From: Pseudomonas morbosilactucae
GTDB taxonomy: Bacteria; Pseudomonadota; Gammaproteobacteria; Pseudomonadales; Pseudomonadaceae
DNA: 64,000 nt
Assembly: GCF_023241715.1 (NCBI RefSeq)
Contig: NZ_JALQCW010000049.1
Span: 1 to 64,000 of the forward strand
Direction of reading: 5' to 3'
The position numbers and the translations under genes are program-made. Each line of letters starts with the position of its first letter. The first letter of the stretch is position 1. Positions 8,567 through 17,167 of this stretch are shown in pieces. The notes beneath the pieces are model-generated. The model worked only from the letters and a program-made list of their open reading frames with translations, made no database searches and was not told the origin of the DNA.

Positions 8567-10180
8567 ATGTTACGAATCACCGAACTCAAGTTGCCGATCG
8601 ACCATCCCGAAGAAGACCTGCGCCCTGCGATCCTGCAGCGCCTGGGCATCGCCAGTGATGACCTGCTCGATTTCACCTTGTTCAAGCGCAGCTACGATGC
8701 CCGCAAGAAGTCCTCGGAGCTGTGCTTTATCTACACCATCGACCTCGACGTGCGCGACGAGGCCAAGCTGCTGAAAACCTTCGCCGACGACCGCAACGTC
8801 AACCCGGCACCGGATGTCAGCTACAAAGTCGTGGGCCAGGCCCCGGCCGACCTGGCGCAGCGCCCGATCGTCGTCGGCTTTGGCCCGTGCGGGATTTTCG
8901 CCGGCCTGCTGCTGGCGCAGATGGGCTTCAAACCGATCATCCTCGAGCGTGGCAAGGAAGTGCGCCAGCGCACCAAAGACACCTGGGGCCTGTGGCGCAA
9001 AAGCGTGCTCAACCCCGAGTCCAACGTGCAGTTCGGCGAAGGCGGTGCCGGGACCTTCTCCGACGGCAAGCTCTACAGCCAGATCAAGGACCCGAAACAC
9101 CACGGCCGCAAAGTCCTCCACGAGTTCGTCAAAGCCGGCGCGCCGGAAGAAATCCTCTACGTCAGCAAACCGCACATCGGCACCTTCCGCCTCACCGGCG
9201 TGGTCGAGAACATGCGCCAGCAGATCATTGCCCTGGGCGGTGAAGTGCGCTTCGAACAGCGGGTCACCGACGTGCTGATCGAAGACGGCCAACTGTGCGG
9301 CGTGACCCTCAACAGCGGCGAACAACTGCTCTCCCGGCACGTGATCCTGGCCCTCGGCCACAGCGCTCGGGACACCTTCCGCATGCTCCACGGCCGGGGC
9401 GTGTTCATGGAGGCCAAGCCGTTCTCGGTGGGGTTCCGTATCGAGCACCCGCAATCGCTGATCGACAGCGCGCGCCTGGGCAAGTACGCCGGCCACCCGA
9501 AACTCGGGGCCGCCGATTACAAACTGGTGCACCACGCGAAAAACGGCCGTTCGGTCTACAGCTTCTGCATGTGCCCAGGTGGCACGGTGGTAGCGGCCAC
9601 GTCCGAGCCGAATCGGGTAGTGACCAACGGCATGAGCCAGTACTCACGCAACGAGCGCAATGCCAACTCAGGCATCGTGGTTGGCATTACCCCTGAAGTG
9701 GATTACCCGGATGGCCCGCTGGCGGGGATCGAGTTGCAAGAGCGCCTGGAATCCCACGCCTTTGTCCTCGGCGGCAGCAACTACGAGGCCCCGGCACAAC
9801 TGGTGGGCGACTTTATCGCCGGCAAGCCGTCGACGGCACTGGGCAGCGTCGAGCCATCCTACAAGCCGGGCGTGGCCCTGGGCGATTTGGCCCTGGCCTT
9901 GCCGGACTTCGCCATTGAGGCCATTCGTGAGGCACTGCCGGCCTTCGAGCGTCAGATCAAGGGCTACTCCTTGCACGACGCGGTGCTGACCGGCATCGAG
10001 ACCCGCACCTCATCGCCACTGCGCATCACCCGTGACGAAACGATGCAGAGCCTCAACGTCAAAGGCCTGTTCCCGGCCGGAGAAGGCGCTGGTTACGCTG
10101 GAGGGATTCTCTCTGCCGGTGTGGACGGAATTCGGATCGCCGAAGCCGTGGCCCGCAGCATCCTCGGCATCGAAGCCTAA
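8567..10180 (+). CDS. NAD(P)/FAD-dependent oxidoreductase (COG2509 family)
   Basis: A 537-residue flavoprotein. Residues 1-95 form an N-terminal ferredoxin-like domain. A dinucleotide-binding motif follows at about 100 (VVGFGPCGIFAGLLLAQMG, ending ILERGK), with the family motif NVQFGEGGAGTFSDGKLYS near 150. The C-terminal FAD segment ends with GEGAGYAGGILSAGVDGIRIAEA. The family is widespread in Pseudomonas, but its substrate is not known to me. A TATAAT box at 8505-8510 is a plausible -10 element. A REP pair lies directly downstream. Confidence 0.9.
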   Translation: MLRITELKLPIDHPEEDLRPAILQRLGIASDDLLDFTLFKRSYDARKKSSELCFIYTIDLDVRDEAKLLKTFADDRNVNPAPDVSYKVVGQAPADLAQRPIVVGFGPCGIFAGLLLAQMGFKPIILERGKEVRQRTKDTWGLWRKSVLNPESNVQFGEGGAGTFSDGKLYSQIKDPKHHGRKVLHEFVKAGAPEEILYVSKPHIGTFRLTGVVENMRQQIIALGGEVRFEQRVTDVLIEDGQLCGVTLNSGEQLLSRHVILALGHSARDTFRMLHGRGVFMEAKPFSVGFRIEHPQSLIDSARLGKYAGHPKLGAADYKLVHHAKNGRSVYSFCMCPGGTVVAATSEPNRVVTNGMSQYSRNERNANSGIVVGITPEVDYPDGPLAGIELQERLESHAFVLGGSNYEAPAQLVGDFIAGKPSTALGSVEPSYKPGVALGDLALALPDFAIEAIREALPAFERQIKGYSLHDAVLTGIETRTSSPLRITRDETMQSLNVKGLFPAGEGAGYAGGILSAGVDGIRIAEAVARSILGIEA

Positions 10181-10191
10181 ACCTGGCTTGT

Positions 10192-10274
10192 GTAGGAGCC
10201 GGCTCGCCGGCCATAGCGCCCCCCAGAGCGATACATGGCTCAAGGCTGAATCGCCGGCAAGGCCGGCTCCTACA
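10192..10274. repeat. REP inverted pair
   Basis: GTAGGAGCCGGCTCGCCGGC and GCCGGCAAGGCCGGCTCCTAC form an inverted pair with about 40 bases between them. It lies between two convergent genes, where it could act as a transcription barrier or mRNA stabiliser. Confidence 0.88.
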
Positions 10275-10281
10275 GTTGTAT

Positions 10282-11375
10282 TCAGAGGCCAGCGCGCAAT
10301 ACGCTGGCCGGCAATACCGCGCCCCGCTCCACACTGGCTGCCACCTCGGCGATCAACCCGCTCAACTCATAGCCCTGCCCCGCCAGCCACTGCTCATCGT
10401 AGTAGGTGGTCGCATAGCGCTCGCCGCCGTCACATAGGATCGCCACGATCGACCCCGACTCCCCCGCCGCCGCCATCTGTTGCGCGGCCATCAGCGCGCC
10501 AATCAGGTTGGTCCCGCTGGAGCCGCCGACCCGGCGTCCCAGGCGTTGTGCCAGGTAATGCATGGCCGCCAGCGACAGGGCGTCCGGCACCTTGACCATG
10601 GCATCGATCACTTTGGGCAGGAACGACGCTTCCACCCGCGCCGGCCGATCCCCTCGATGCGCGACCCGCAGTCCAGGCGCAGGCTGGCGTCCCCACTCTG
10701 GTAGTAATCGAAGAACACCGAACGCTCGGCATCGGCGCACAGGACGCGAGTGCGATGCTGGCGATAACGCACATAACGGCCCAGGGTGGCGGTGGTGCCA
10801 CCGGTGCCCGGGCTGGAAATCAGCCAGCTGGGCTCTGGATAACGCTCGCAGCGCAACTGCTGGAAAATCGACTCGGCGATGTTGTTGTTGGCCCGCCAGT
10901 CGGTGGCCCGTTCGGCGTAGGTGAACTGGTCCATAAAGTGGCCGCCGCTTTCACGGGCCAGACGCTCGGACTCGGTGTAGATCTGCGTCGGGTCCTGCAC
11001 CAGGTGACTTTGCCCACCGTAAAAAGCGATTTGGGCGATCTTTTCCTGGGAGGTGCTGGCCGGCATCACCGCAATAAAGGGCAAGCCCAGCAGGCGCGCA
11101 AAATAGGCTTCGGAAATCGCCGTCGAACCGCTGGATGCCTCGATCACCGGCGCGCCGGGCTTGAGCCAGCCGTTGCACAAGGCATAGAGAAACAACGACC
11201 GCGCCAGGCGGTGCTTGAGGCTGCCGGTGGGGTGACTCGACTCGTCCTTGAAGTACAGCTCGATGCCCGGCAGGCCCGGCAATGGCAACGGAATCAGGTG
11301 AGTGTCGGCGCTGCGCTGGAAGTCGGCCTCGATGATGCGGATAGCCTCGCGGGCCCATTGACGCGAATCACTCAT
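10282..11375 (-). pseudogene. PLP-dependent cysteine synthase-family enzyme, interrupted by a single-base deletion
   Basis: Two frames on the minus strand together encode one complete fold type II PLP enzyme of about 363 residues. Residues 1-246 include the PLP-Lys segment SSHPTGSLKHRLARSL, the phosphate loop SSGSTAISEAYFA and SPGTGGTTATLGRY. The frame breaks near 10640. The rest of the protein (RVEASFLPKVIDAMVKVPDA, then GGSSGTNLIGALMAAQQMAA and the C-terminal domain) is in the -1 frame down to 10282. Adding one C:G pair at 10640/10641 restores the reading GIGRPRVEASF. As written, the first frame ends early at 10608. It is a recent pseudogene or a sequencing error. The start at 11375 is an ATG preceded by weak ribosome binding bases. 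Confidence 0.85.
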
Positions 11376-11666
11376 GCTCACTACTCACTTGGCTGGGCGC
11401 CACACGGGCGCGCAAAAATGGACGGTCCGCAATGCCTGCAACATCCCATAAACCGGGGCCGAAAAGGCTGTGGGCGGACATCTTAGGAAATATCTTCGGC
11501 CCCTCACAGGTACAGCTAGGAAGCAATTGGCAACACAACTGCCGACGGGCTTTTTCAACAGACCCTCTGGACCCTGCTTATAACAAAAAAGAATATAATT
11601 TTTGTTTTAACAACTAAGAGTACGGGTTAGGGTGTGCCATCTTTTTAGCTTTTGGGGAGAGCGACC

Positions 11667-12854
11667 TTGCCTCTGCGTAGCACTTTCACTCGTTTCTTTG
11701 CCATGGAAGCTGCCAGCGGCCTGCTATTGATTGCCGCCGCTGTGCTGGCCCTGATCATCAATAACTCGCCGCTGTCCTGGCTCTATAACGGATTGCTGGA
11801 AACCCCGGTGGTGGCCCAGATCGGCGCCCTGAAAATCGCCAAGCCGCTGTTGCTGTGGATCAACGACGGCCTGATGGCCCTGTTCTTCCTGCTGATCGGC
11901 CTGGAGGTCAAGCGGGAGGTCCTGGAAGGCCACCTGTCCAAGCCTTCGCAGATTGTCCTGCCCGGTGCGGCGGCCATCGGCGGGATGCTGGTGCCGACGC
12001 TGATCTATTGGTTCCTCAACCGCGACAACCCGCCAGCCCTGAACGGCTGGGCCATTCCCACCGCCACGGACATTGCCTTCGCCCTTGGTGTGCTGGCCTT
12101 GCTCGGCAAACGGGTGCCGGTGTCGCTGAAGCTGTTCCTGATGACCCTGGCGATCATTGATGACCTGGGGGCCATCGTGATCATCGCGATCTTCTATTCC
12201 GGTGCCCTGTCGACCTTGTCGCTGATGCTGGCGGCCGCGTGCCTGGCGGCCCTGGTGGCGATGAATCGCCTGGGGGTGGTGAAGCTCGGGCCTTACATGA
12301 TCATCGGCCTGATTCTCTGGGTCTGCGTACTCAAGAGTGGGGTGCATGCGACGCTGGCCGGCGTGACCCTGGCCTTCTGCATTCCGCTGCGCACCAAAAA
12401 CGCCGAGCCCTCGCCACTGCGTAGCCTGGAACACGCCCTGCACCCTTGGGTGTCTTACGGCATCCTGCCCTTGTTCGCCTTCGCCAACGCCGGGCTGTCC
12501 CTGAGCGGCGTAACCCTCGAAAGCTTCACCCACGCCGTGCCGATGGGCATCGCCATCGGCCTGCTGCTGGGCAAGACCGTGGGGGTCTTCGGCTTGACCT
12601 GGCTGGCAGTCAAGAGCGGCCTCTCGGCCCTGCCCAGCGGCGCCAATTGGGGTCAGGTGCTGGGGGTGGCGATCCTCTGCGGGATCGGCTTCACCATGAG
12701 CTTGTTCGTCGGCTCCCTGGCCTTTGTCCCGGGCAGCAGCGATTACGCGGGCATGGACCGCATGGGGATCCTCACCGGTTCCTTGTTCGCCGCCTTGATC
12801 GGTTATGCGGTGACCGCCGCCGCCAGCCGCAAGAACAACAGCCTGGCTTCCTGA
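11667..12854 (+). CDS. nhaA: Na+/H+ antiporter NhaA
   Basis: A 395-residue inner-membrane antiporter that exports Na+ in exchange for H+ at alkaline pH. It has about twelve membrane segments and the family motif with two adjacent Asp (LAIIDDLGAIVIIAIFYSG), which bind the ions, plus ATDIAFALGVLALLG. I start it at the TTG at 11667 (MPLRSTFTRFF), which has GGGGAGAG 5 bases upstream; an earlier TTG at 11652 would lie upstream of that site. The AT-rich 11570-11640 region with ATATAATT probably holds the promoter. A terminator follows 15 bases after the stop. Confidence 0.94.
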   Translation: MPLRSTFTRFFAMEAASGLLLIAAAVLALIINNSPLSWLYNGLLETPVVAQIGALKIAKPLLLWINDGLMALFFLLIGLEVKREVLEGHLSKPSQIVLPGAAAIGGMLVPTLIYWFLNRDNPPALNGWAIPTATDIAFALGVLALLGKRVPVSLKLFLMTLAIIDDLGAIVIIAIFYSGALSTLSLMLAAACLAALVAMNRLGVVKLGPYMIIGLILWVCVLKSGVHATLAGVTLAFCIPLRTKNAEPSPLRSLEHALHPWVSYGILPLFAFANAGLSLSGVTLESFTHAVPMGIAIGLLLGKTVGVFGLTWLAVKSGLSALPSGANWGQVLGVAILCGIGFTMSLFVGSLAFVPGSSDYAGMDRMGILTGSLFAALIGYAVTAAASRKNNSLAS

Positions 12855-12869
12855 TCCAGGCCTGAAAAC

Positions 12870-12905
12870 ACAAAACCCCGACCAGTTGCCTGGTCGGGGT
12901 TTTGT
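12870..12905. terminator. Bidirectional terminator between nhaA and the SlyB-like gene
   Basis: A 16-bp perfect stem (ACAAAACCCCGACCAG, loop TTGC, then its complement) with A-rich left and T-rich right flanks. It lies between convergent genes and can serve both. Confidence 0.88.
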
Positions 12906-12921
12906 TTTAAGCGCTGAAGGC

Positions 12922-13386
12922 TTAGTGGGAAACGCGACTTGTGCCATCCACGGTCATGATGCGCACACGCTCACCGACGCGGAACACTTCGTTTTCCTGG
13001 ACCTGTTGCACATAGGCACGAATACCGCCGTCGTCTTCACGGACGGTGATTTCCACGCCTTGGGTGCGGGTCAGGCCTTCTTCCGTGGCCGAGCCCAGCA
13101 GGCCGCCGGCCACCGCGCCGATCACCGCGGTAACGATGCTGCCACGGCCGCCGCCGATAGCACTGCCGCCCACGCCACCAATCACGGCGCCTGCAGCGCC
13201 GCCGATTGGGGTCTTGGTGCCTTCGATTTTCACCGGACGCAAGGATTCGATGGTACCCAGGCGGACGCTCTGAACCCGACGCGCTTCATCACGGGAGTAA
13301 GAGTCACCGGTCAGGTTCGAGGCACAGCCACCGAGCAACATCGCCATCGTGGTGAAGGACGCAACCAGCAGAACAGACTTACGCAT
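12922..13386 (-). CDS. Glycine-zipper 2TM lipoprotein (SlyB-like)
   Basis: This encodes a 154-residue outer-membrane lipoprotein. The lipobox LLGGC places the acylated Cys at residue 21. Residues 65-105 are the glycine-zipper (GGAAGAVIGGVGGSAIGGG and AVIGAVAGGLLG), which forms a packed hairpin of helices, followed by a small beta domain (VEITVREDDGGIRAYVQ). The start at 13386 is chosen because it gives the signal peptide. SlyB-type proteins stabilise the outer membrane and are often under PhoP control in other bacteria; no PhoP box is evident here. Confidence 0.9.
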   Translation of the reverse strand: MRKSVLLVASFTTMAMLLGGCASNLTGDSYSRDEARRVQSVRLGTIESLRPVKIEGTKTPIGGAAGAVIGGVGGSAIGGGRGSIVTAVIGAVAGGLLGSATEEGLTRTQGVEITVREDDGGIRAYVQQVQENEVFRVGERVRIMTVDGTSRVSH

Positions 13387-13558
13387 AGGATCAACTCCAA
13401 AGGACAGACGAACATTAAACTCCGCAGCTTGATACCTGTCACGGCATGGCCCGGATAAAATTGTTTTCATTCAGCCTAAGTACAGACTGCACAAACGCCA
13501 AGAACGCTCAAAACCTTAGCGCTAATTTACAAGGCTGCACTCCGCCGAAAGGATTTCC

Positions 13559-13795
13559 ATGGACTACTTCATCATCGTCGCCACTACCCTGGCCGGCCTG
13601 TATTTTCACGGCTGGCTGTATGTCCGCATCAAGCGCTGGATGGATCGCGACCTGGCCTTGTCGCTGGCCGGCGCCGACGAGGGGAAGAAGCAGTTCATGC
13701 TGCAACAACTGGCCTCGGCCCATCGGCAGAAAGTAAAACGCCGGGACCTGCCGCAGTGGCTCAAGGCCGCTGCGGCCGGTTATCCCGGCGAATGA
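13559..13795 (+). CDS. Small conserved membrane-anchored protein
   Basis: A 78-residue protein with one N-terminal hydrophobic helix (DYFIIVATTLAGLYFHGWLYV) and a basic, helical cytoplasmic part (KQFMLQQLASAHRQKVKRRDLPQWLKAAA). AAGGA precedes the ATG by 6 bases. I recognise no characterised family. It lies between the SlyB-like lipoprotein and pdxH, convergent with pdxH. Coding is supported by the ribosome binding site, codon use like its neighbours and the membrane-anchor plus charged-tail layout. Confidence 0.7.
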   Translation: MDYFIIVATTLAGLYFHGWLYVRIKRWMDRDLALSLAGADEGKKQFMLQQLASAHRQKVKRRDLPQWLKAAAAGYPGE

Positions 13796-13808
13796 CACTG
13801 CAACGGCT

Positions 13809-14453
13809 TTAAGGGGCCAGGCGCTCACGCAGCCAGTCGGCGCCCTGCAGACGGTAGTTCAAGCGATCGTGCAGACGGCTTGCCCGCCCTTGCCAGAACT
13901 CGATGCGCTCCGGCAGCAGGCGGTAACCGCCCCAGTGCTCCGGGCAATCGGGCTGGCTGTCGCTGAAGCGCGCCTCCGTCGCCTTGAGCAACCCCTCCAA
14001 CTCGGCCCGGTCGGCAATTACCCGGCTTTGCGGCGAAGCCCAGGCCCCCAGGCGGCTGCCCAGCGGCCGCACCTGGTAATAGGCATCGGACTCTTGTGCA
14101 CTGACCTTGACCACGCGGCCTTCGATACGCACCTGGCGTTCCAGCGTGGGCCAGAAAAACGTCATGGCCGCAAAGGGGCGCGCGGCCAATTGCCGGCCCT
14201 TATCGCTCTCGTAGTTGGTGAAAAAGGTAAAACCTTGTTCATCCAGGCCCTTGAGCAGCAGGATCCGGCAATGGGGGCGGCCGTCTTCATCGACGGTCGC
14301 CAGGGTCATGGCGTTGGCTTCAACCGGGGCTTGCTCGGTCTTCACCGCATCCGCGAACCACTGATGGAACAAGCCGAATGGCTCAACCGGGGCCTGAGCC
14401 TCAGTCAAGCCATCACGCGTGTAGTCGCGGCGCATATCAGCCAAGGCAGTCAT
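13809..14453 (-). CDS. pdxH: Pyridoxamine 5'-phosphate oxidase PdxH
   Basis: This 214-residue FMN enzyme oxidises pyridoxamine or pyridoxine phosphate to pyridoxal 5'-phosphate, the last step of vitamin B6 synthesis and salvage. FMN-binding motifs are GRPHCRILLLKGLDEQGFTFFTNYES at about 57-82 and the C-terminal family signature (EFWQGRASRLHDRLNYR) is intact at about 185-201. Length and ends match the family. It follows the upstream OmpA-like gene on the same strand with 23 bases between them, so the two may be cotranscribed. Confidence 0.96.
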   Translation of the reverse strand: MTALADMRRDYTRDGLTEAQAPVEPFGLFHQWFADAVKTEQAPVEANAMTLATVDEDGRPHCRILLLKGLDEQGFTFFTNYESDKGRQLAARPFAAMTFFWPTLERQVRIEGRVVKVSAQESDAYYQVRPLGSRLGAWASPQSRVIADRAELEGLLKATEARFSDSQPDCPEHWGGYRLLPERIEFWQGRASRLHDRLNYRLQGADWLRERLAP

Positions 14454-14476
14454 GGCAGCTTCCTTTCCCTTGGGTG

Positions 14477-15742
14477 TCAGTTTTTAACCTGGGCGGTACC
14501 GGTCGCGGCTTTTTTTGCCGGAGCAGCCGCTTTCTTCGCCGGGGCCTTCTTGGCCACTGGTTTCTTCGCAGCAGCGGCTTTTTTCGCCGGCGCAGCGGAC
14601 TTCTTCCCGGCGGCTGGAGCCACGGCTGGCTTAACGTCCTGTACAGCCACCAGTTCGGCTTCGGAAGGCGTCGGTTGGTTGTACTTGCTCAGGAGGCCGA
14701 GCATGGTGCTGCGCTGAGTCAGCATGATTTCAACGCGGCGGTTCAAAGCACGGCCCGGAGCGCTGTCATTGGCTGCACGCGGCATCACCGAACCCATGCC
14801 ACGCAGCATCAGGCGGTCTTGCTTCAGGCCGCTGAGGCTGAAGATCGCAGCCACGGACTGGGCACGATCACGGCTCAGCTTCTGATTGACGCCGGCGGCG
14901 CCGGTGGTGTCGGCATGGCCCAAGACCAGCACGGCGGTCTTGGTGTCGCCCTCGACGGCCTTGGCCACGCGGGTGAACGGACCCAGGGTCACGGGCAGCA
15001 GCATGGCTGGACGATCCGGGTTGAACGAGCCGTCTACCGGGGCAATCACCACCAGTACGTTTTCACGGCGTTCCAGTTGCAGCTTGCTGTCCTTGATCGC
15101 TTCACGCAGGCGCGGCTCGTAGGTGTCCAGCCAGGCCTGGGTGATTTTCGGATCAGGCATCGGGATGTCCGCCACGTCCACCTTGCTCAGCGGCTTGGGC
15201 TCGCTTTTAGCGAACGGCCACCACCAATGGGTCTCGCTGTCGGCTTTTGCAGCGACGGCAACCGGAGCCGGTGCGGCTTCGACTTTCTTGGTCTCGGCGA
15301 CAGGCTTGTCAGCGTCCGAATCCTTGGAAGAGAACGGCCACCACCAGCTGCCACCGCTCTCGGCTTTGGCAACGGGTTCGGCAACAGCGGCCGCTGCCGG
15401 GGCTGGCGCTTCAGCAACGGCGGCGGGTTTGGCGGCTGGCGCCGGTGCCGCAGCGGCTTTGCTGGCCGGGGCTTTACTGGCCGGCGTAGCCGCAGGCTTG
15501 GCGGCGGCGGTAGATTTGTTCGCGGCGGCTGGAGCGGCCGGGGCAGCAGGCTTGGCGGCGGGGGCAGCGGGTTGCGCTGCCACGGTGGCCGGTTTTTCTG
15601 CGGCGGGCGCCACGTCCTTGCTGGTCGCCTTATCGGAACCGAACGACCACCAGTGGCCACCGTCTGCATCATTTTGTGGTGTTTGCGCGCAACCGGTGAC
15701 GGTCAGGCAGATGGCCAAGGCTAAAGACTTGTTCGACGACAT
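14477..15742 (-). CDS. OmpA-family lipoprotein with Trp-rich repeats and a Lys/Ala tail
   Basis: A 421-residue envelope protein of unusual build. A signal peptide ends at lipobox Cys18 (LTVTGC). Residues 45-170 are Ala/Pro/Lys-rich low complexity with three spaced copies of a Trp motif: HWWSFGS at 30, SWWWPFSS at 132 and HWWWPFAKS at 172. An OmpA-like peptidoglycan-binding domain covers about 228-343 (LVLGHADTTGA and APGRALNRRVEI). Residues 372-421 are a basic Ala/Lys/Pro tail resembling the C-terminus of histone H1 or AlgP. It probably tethers the outer membrane to peptidoglycan; the roles of the repeats and tail are unknown. It lies 23 bases upstream of pdxH. Confidence 0.88.
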   Translation of the reverse strand: MSSNKSLALAICLTVTGCAQTPQNDADGGHWWSFGSDKATSKDVAPAAEKPATVAAQPAAPAAKPAAPAAPAAANKSTAAAKPAATPASKAPASKAAAAPAPAAKPAAVAEAPAPAAAAVAEPVAKAESGGSWWWPFSSKDSDADKPVAETKKVEAAPAPVAVAAKADSETHWWWPFAKSEPKPLSKVDVADIPMPDPKITQAWLDTYEPRLREAIKDSKLQLERRENVLVVIAPVDGSFNPDRPAMLLPVTLGPFTRVAKAVEGDTKTAVLVLGHADTTGAAGVNQKLSRDRAQSVAAIFSLSGLKQDRLMLRGMGSVMPRAANDSAPGRALNRRVEIMLTQRSTMLGLLSKYNQPTPSEAELVAVQDVKPAVAPAAGKKSAAPAKKAAAAKKPVAKKAPAKKAAAPAKKAATGTAQVKN

Positions 15743-15881
15743 GGGATATCCACGAAATGAGGTAAAAATTACGGTCTATGCGACCCGTACAACAGACGCT
15801 TGGAAATTATAAAAGCCACAGGGTTCCATCCCGCAGATTTCCAAGCATGTTTAAGCAAAAAAGTTCTTAACAGCAACCTTT

Positions 15882-17027
15882 TTACAGACAATCCGACAGA
15901 ACCCTCACCAGCTTCTGTGCCCGGGGATCCATCAATACATAGGGCCCCAAGGTATTGGTGACAAAACCAAAGGCCACATCATGTTCCGGGTCGGCAAAAC
16001 CAACGGAACCGCCGGCTCCAGGATGGCCAAAGGCCCGTGCACCGAGGCCGAAGGTGGCATTGGGCACCGTGGGCTGATCGAGCATACAGCCCAGGCCGAA
16101 GCGCGTCTGGGTCAGCAGGGTTTTATCCATGCCGAGGCTGTGCTCCCGGGTCAGTTCTTCCAGCATGTCGGCTTCCAGCAGGCTGCCATCGAGCAGGCCA
16201 CTGTAGAAGCCTGCCAGGCTGCGGGCGTTGCCATGGCCATTGGCCGCCGGCTGCTGCATGCGCCGCCATTCCGGCTTGTTGGTGCTGGTCATGATCGACG
16301 GAGGGTTGGTGAAGGCCCGCGTGGTCATGGCCGCCGGCTCACGCATCGTGACCTGCAACAGACGCTGGGCGGCGGCGTCGCCGACATTGCCCTTGCCTCG
16401 GGCGATGTGCGCCACTCGGTAGAACTCCTCATCCGCCAGCCCGACATGAAAATCCAGGCCCAGCGGCTTGGCCACTCGCGCCACGATGGACTCCCCCGGC
16501 CCGCGCCCATCGGCGCGACGCAGCAACTCCCCGACCAGCCAGCCGTAGGTGATGGCCGCATAGCCATGGCCTTCACCCGGCGTCCACCACGGCTGCTCGG
16601 CCGCAAGGGCCGCGACCATCGTGGACCAGTCGTAAAGCGCCTCGGCCGGCAGCAGCTCACGCAAGGCCGGCAGGCCCGCCTGATGGCACAGCAACTGGCG
16701 CAGGGTGATGCGTTCCTTGCCGGCTGCTGCGAATTCGGGCCAGTACTGGGCAACCGGCGCATCCAGCTTGAGCTTGCCTTCGGCCACCAATTGCAGCGCG
16801 GTCACCGCGGTGAAGGTCTTGGTGCAAGAGAAGAGGTTGGCGATGGTGTCGCTGTGCCAGGCCTCGGCGCTGTCCTTGTCGGCCGTACCGGCCCACAGGT
16901 CGATCACGGTTTCCCCGCCGATCTGGATGCACAGCGCGGCACCGCGCTCCTGGGGATCCTCGAAGAGTGCCGCGAACGCTTCGCGCACGGCTTCGAATTT
17001 AAGTTCGTAATGACCCTGAATCTGCAC
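15882..17027 (-). CDS. Serine hydrolase, beta-lactamase class C / family VIII esterase-like
   Basis: This encodes a 381-residue cytoplasmic-type serine hydrolase with no signal peptide. The nucleophile motif SCTK is at 67-70 and the second catalytic Tyr is probably in TYGW (Tyr161). The HPGAGG segment near 345 replaces the KTG motif of true beta-lactamases, as in EstB-type esterases. It therefore most likely cleaves esters rather than beta-lactams; the natural substrate is unknown. It is transcribed in the same direction as the OmpA-like gene but separated by 139 bases. Confidence 0.88.
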   Translation of the reverse strand: MQIQGHYELKFEAVREAFAALFEDPQERGAALCIQIGGETVIDLWAGTADKDSAEAWHSDTIANLFSCTKTFTAVTALQLVAEGKLKLDAPVAQYWPEFAAAGKERITLRQLLCHQAGLPALRELLPAEALYDWSTMVAALAAEQPWWTPGEGHGYAAITYGWLVGELLRRADGRGPGESIVARVAKPLGLDFHVGLADEEFYRVAHIARGKGNVGDAAAQRLLQVTMREPAAMTTRAFTNPPSIMTSTNKPEWRRMQQPAANGHGNARSLAGFYSGLLDGSLLEADMLEELTREHSLGMDKTLLTQTRFGLGCMLDQPTVPNATFGLGARAFGHPGAGGSVGFADPEHDVAFGFVTNTLGPYVLMDPRAQKLVRVLSDCL

Positions 17028-17167
17028 CGTGATGCCCCCGGAACCCGCATTGAAAAGTGGCCGGTATTGTTCCAGCCCTGAAGGCTTTTGGAAACAACCC
17101 CGGCAGGCGTCGAGCGGCCGATGAGATGACCCTAAGTCTCAGCGCCAGCGCCTGAAAAAGATGCCCC

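Noticed and set aside
10608..11375. Taking the first PLP-enzyme frame as a complete shorter protein
   Set aside because: It stops in the middle of the fold, directly after GIGRR, and the missing C-terminal domain follows at once in the next frame.
15882..17027. Beta-lactamase (resistance gene) interpretation
   Set aside because: No signal peptide and HPGAGG in place of KTG. This fits family VIII esterases better than periplasmic AmpC-type enzymes.
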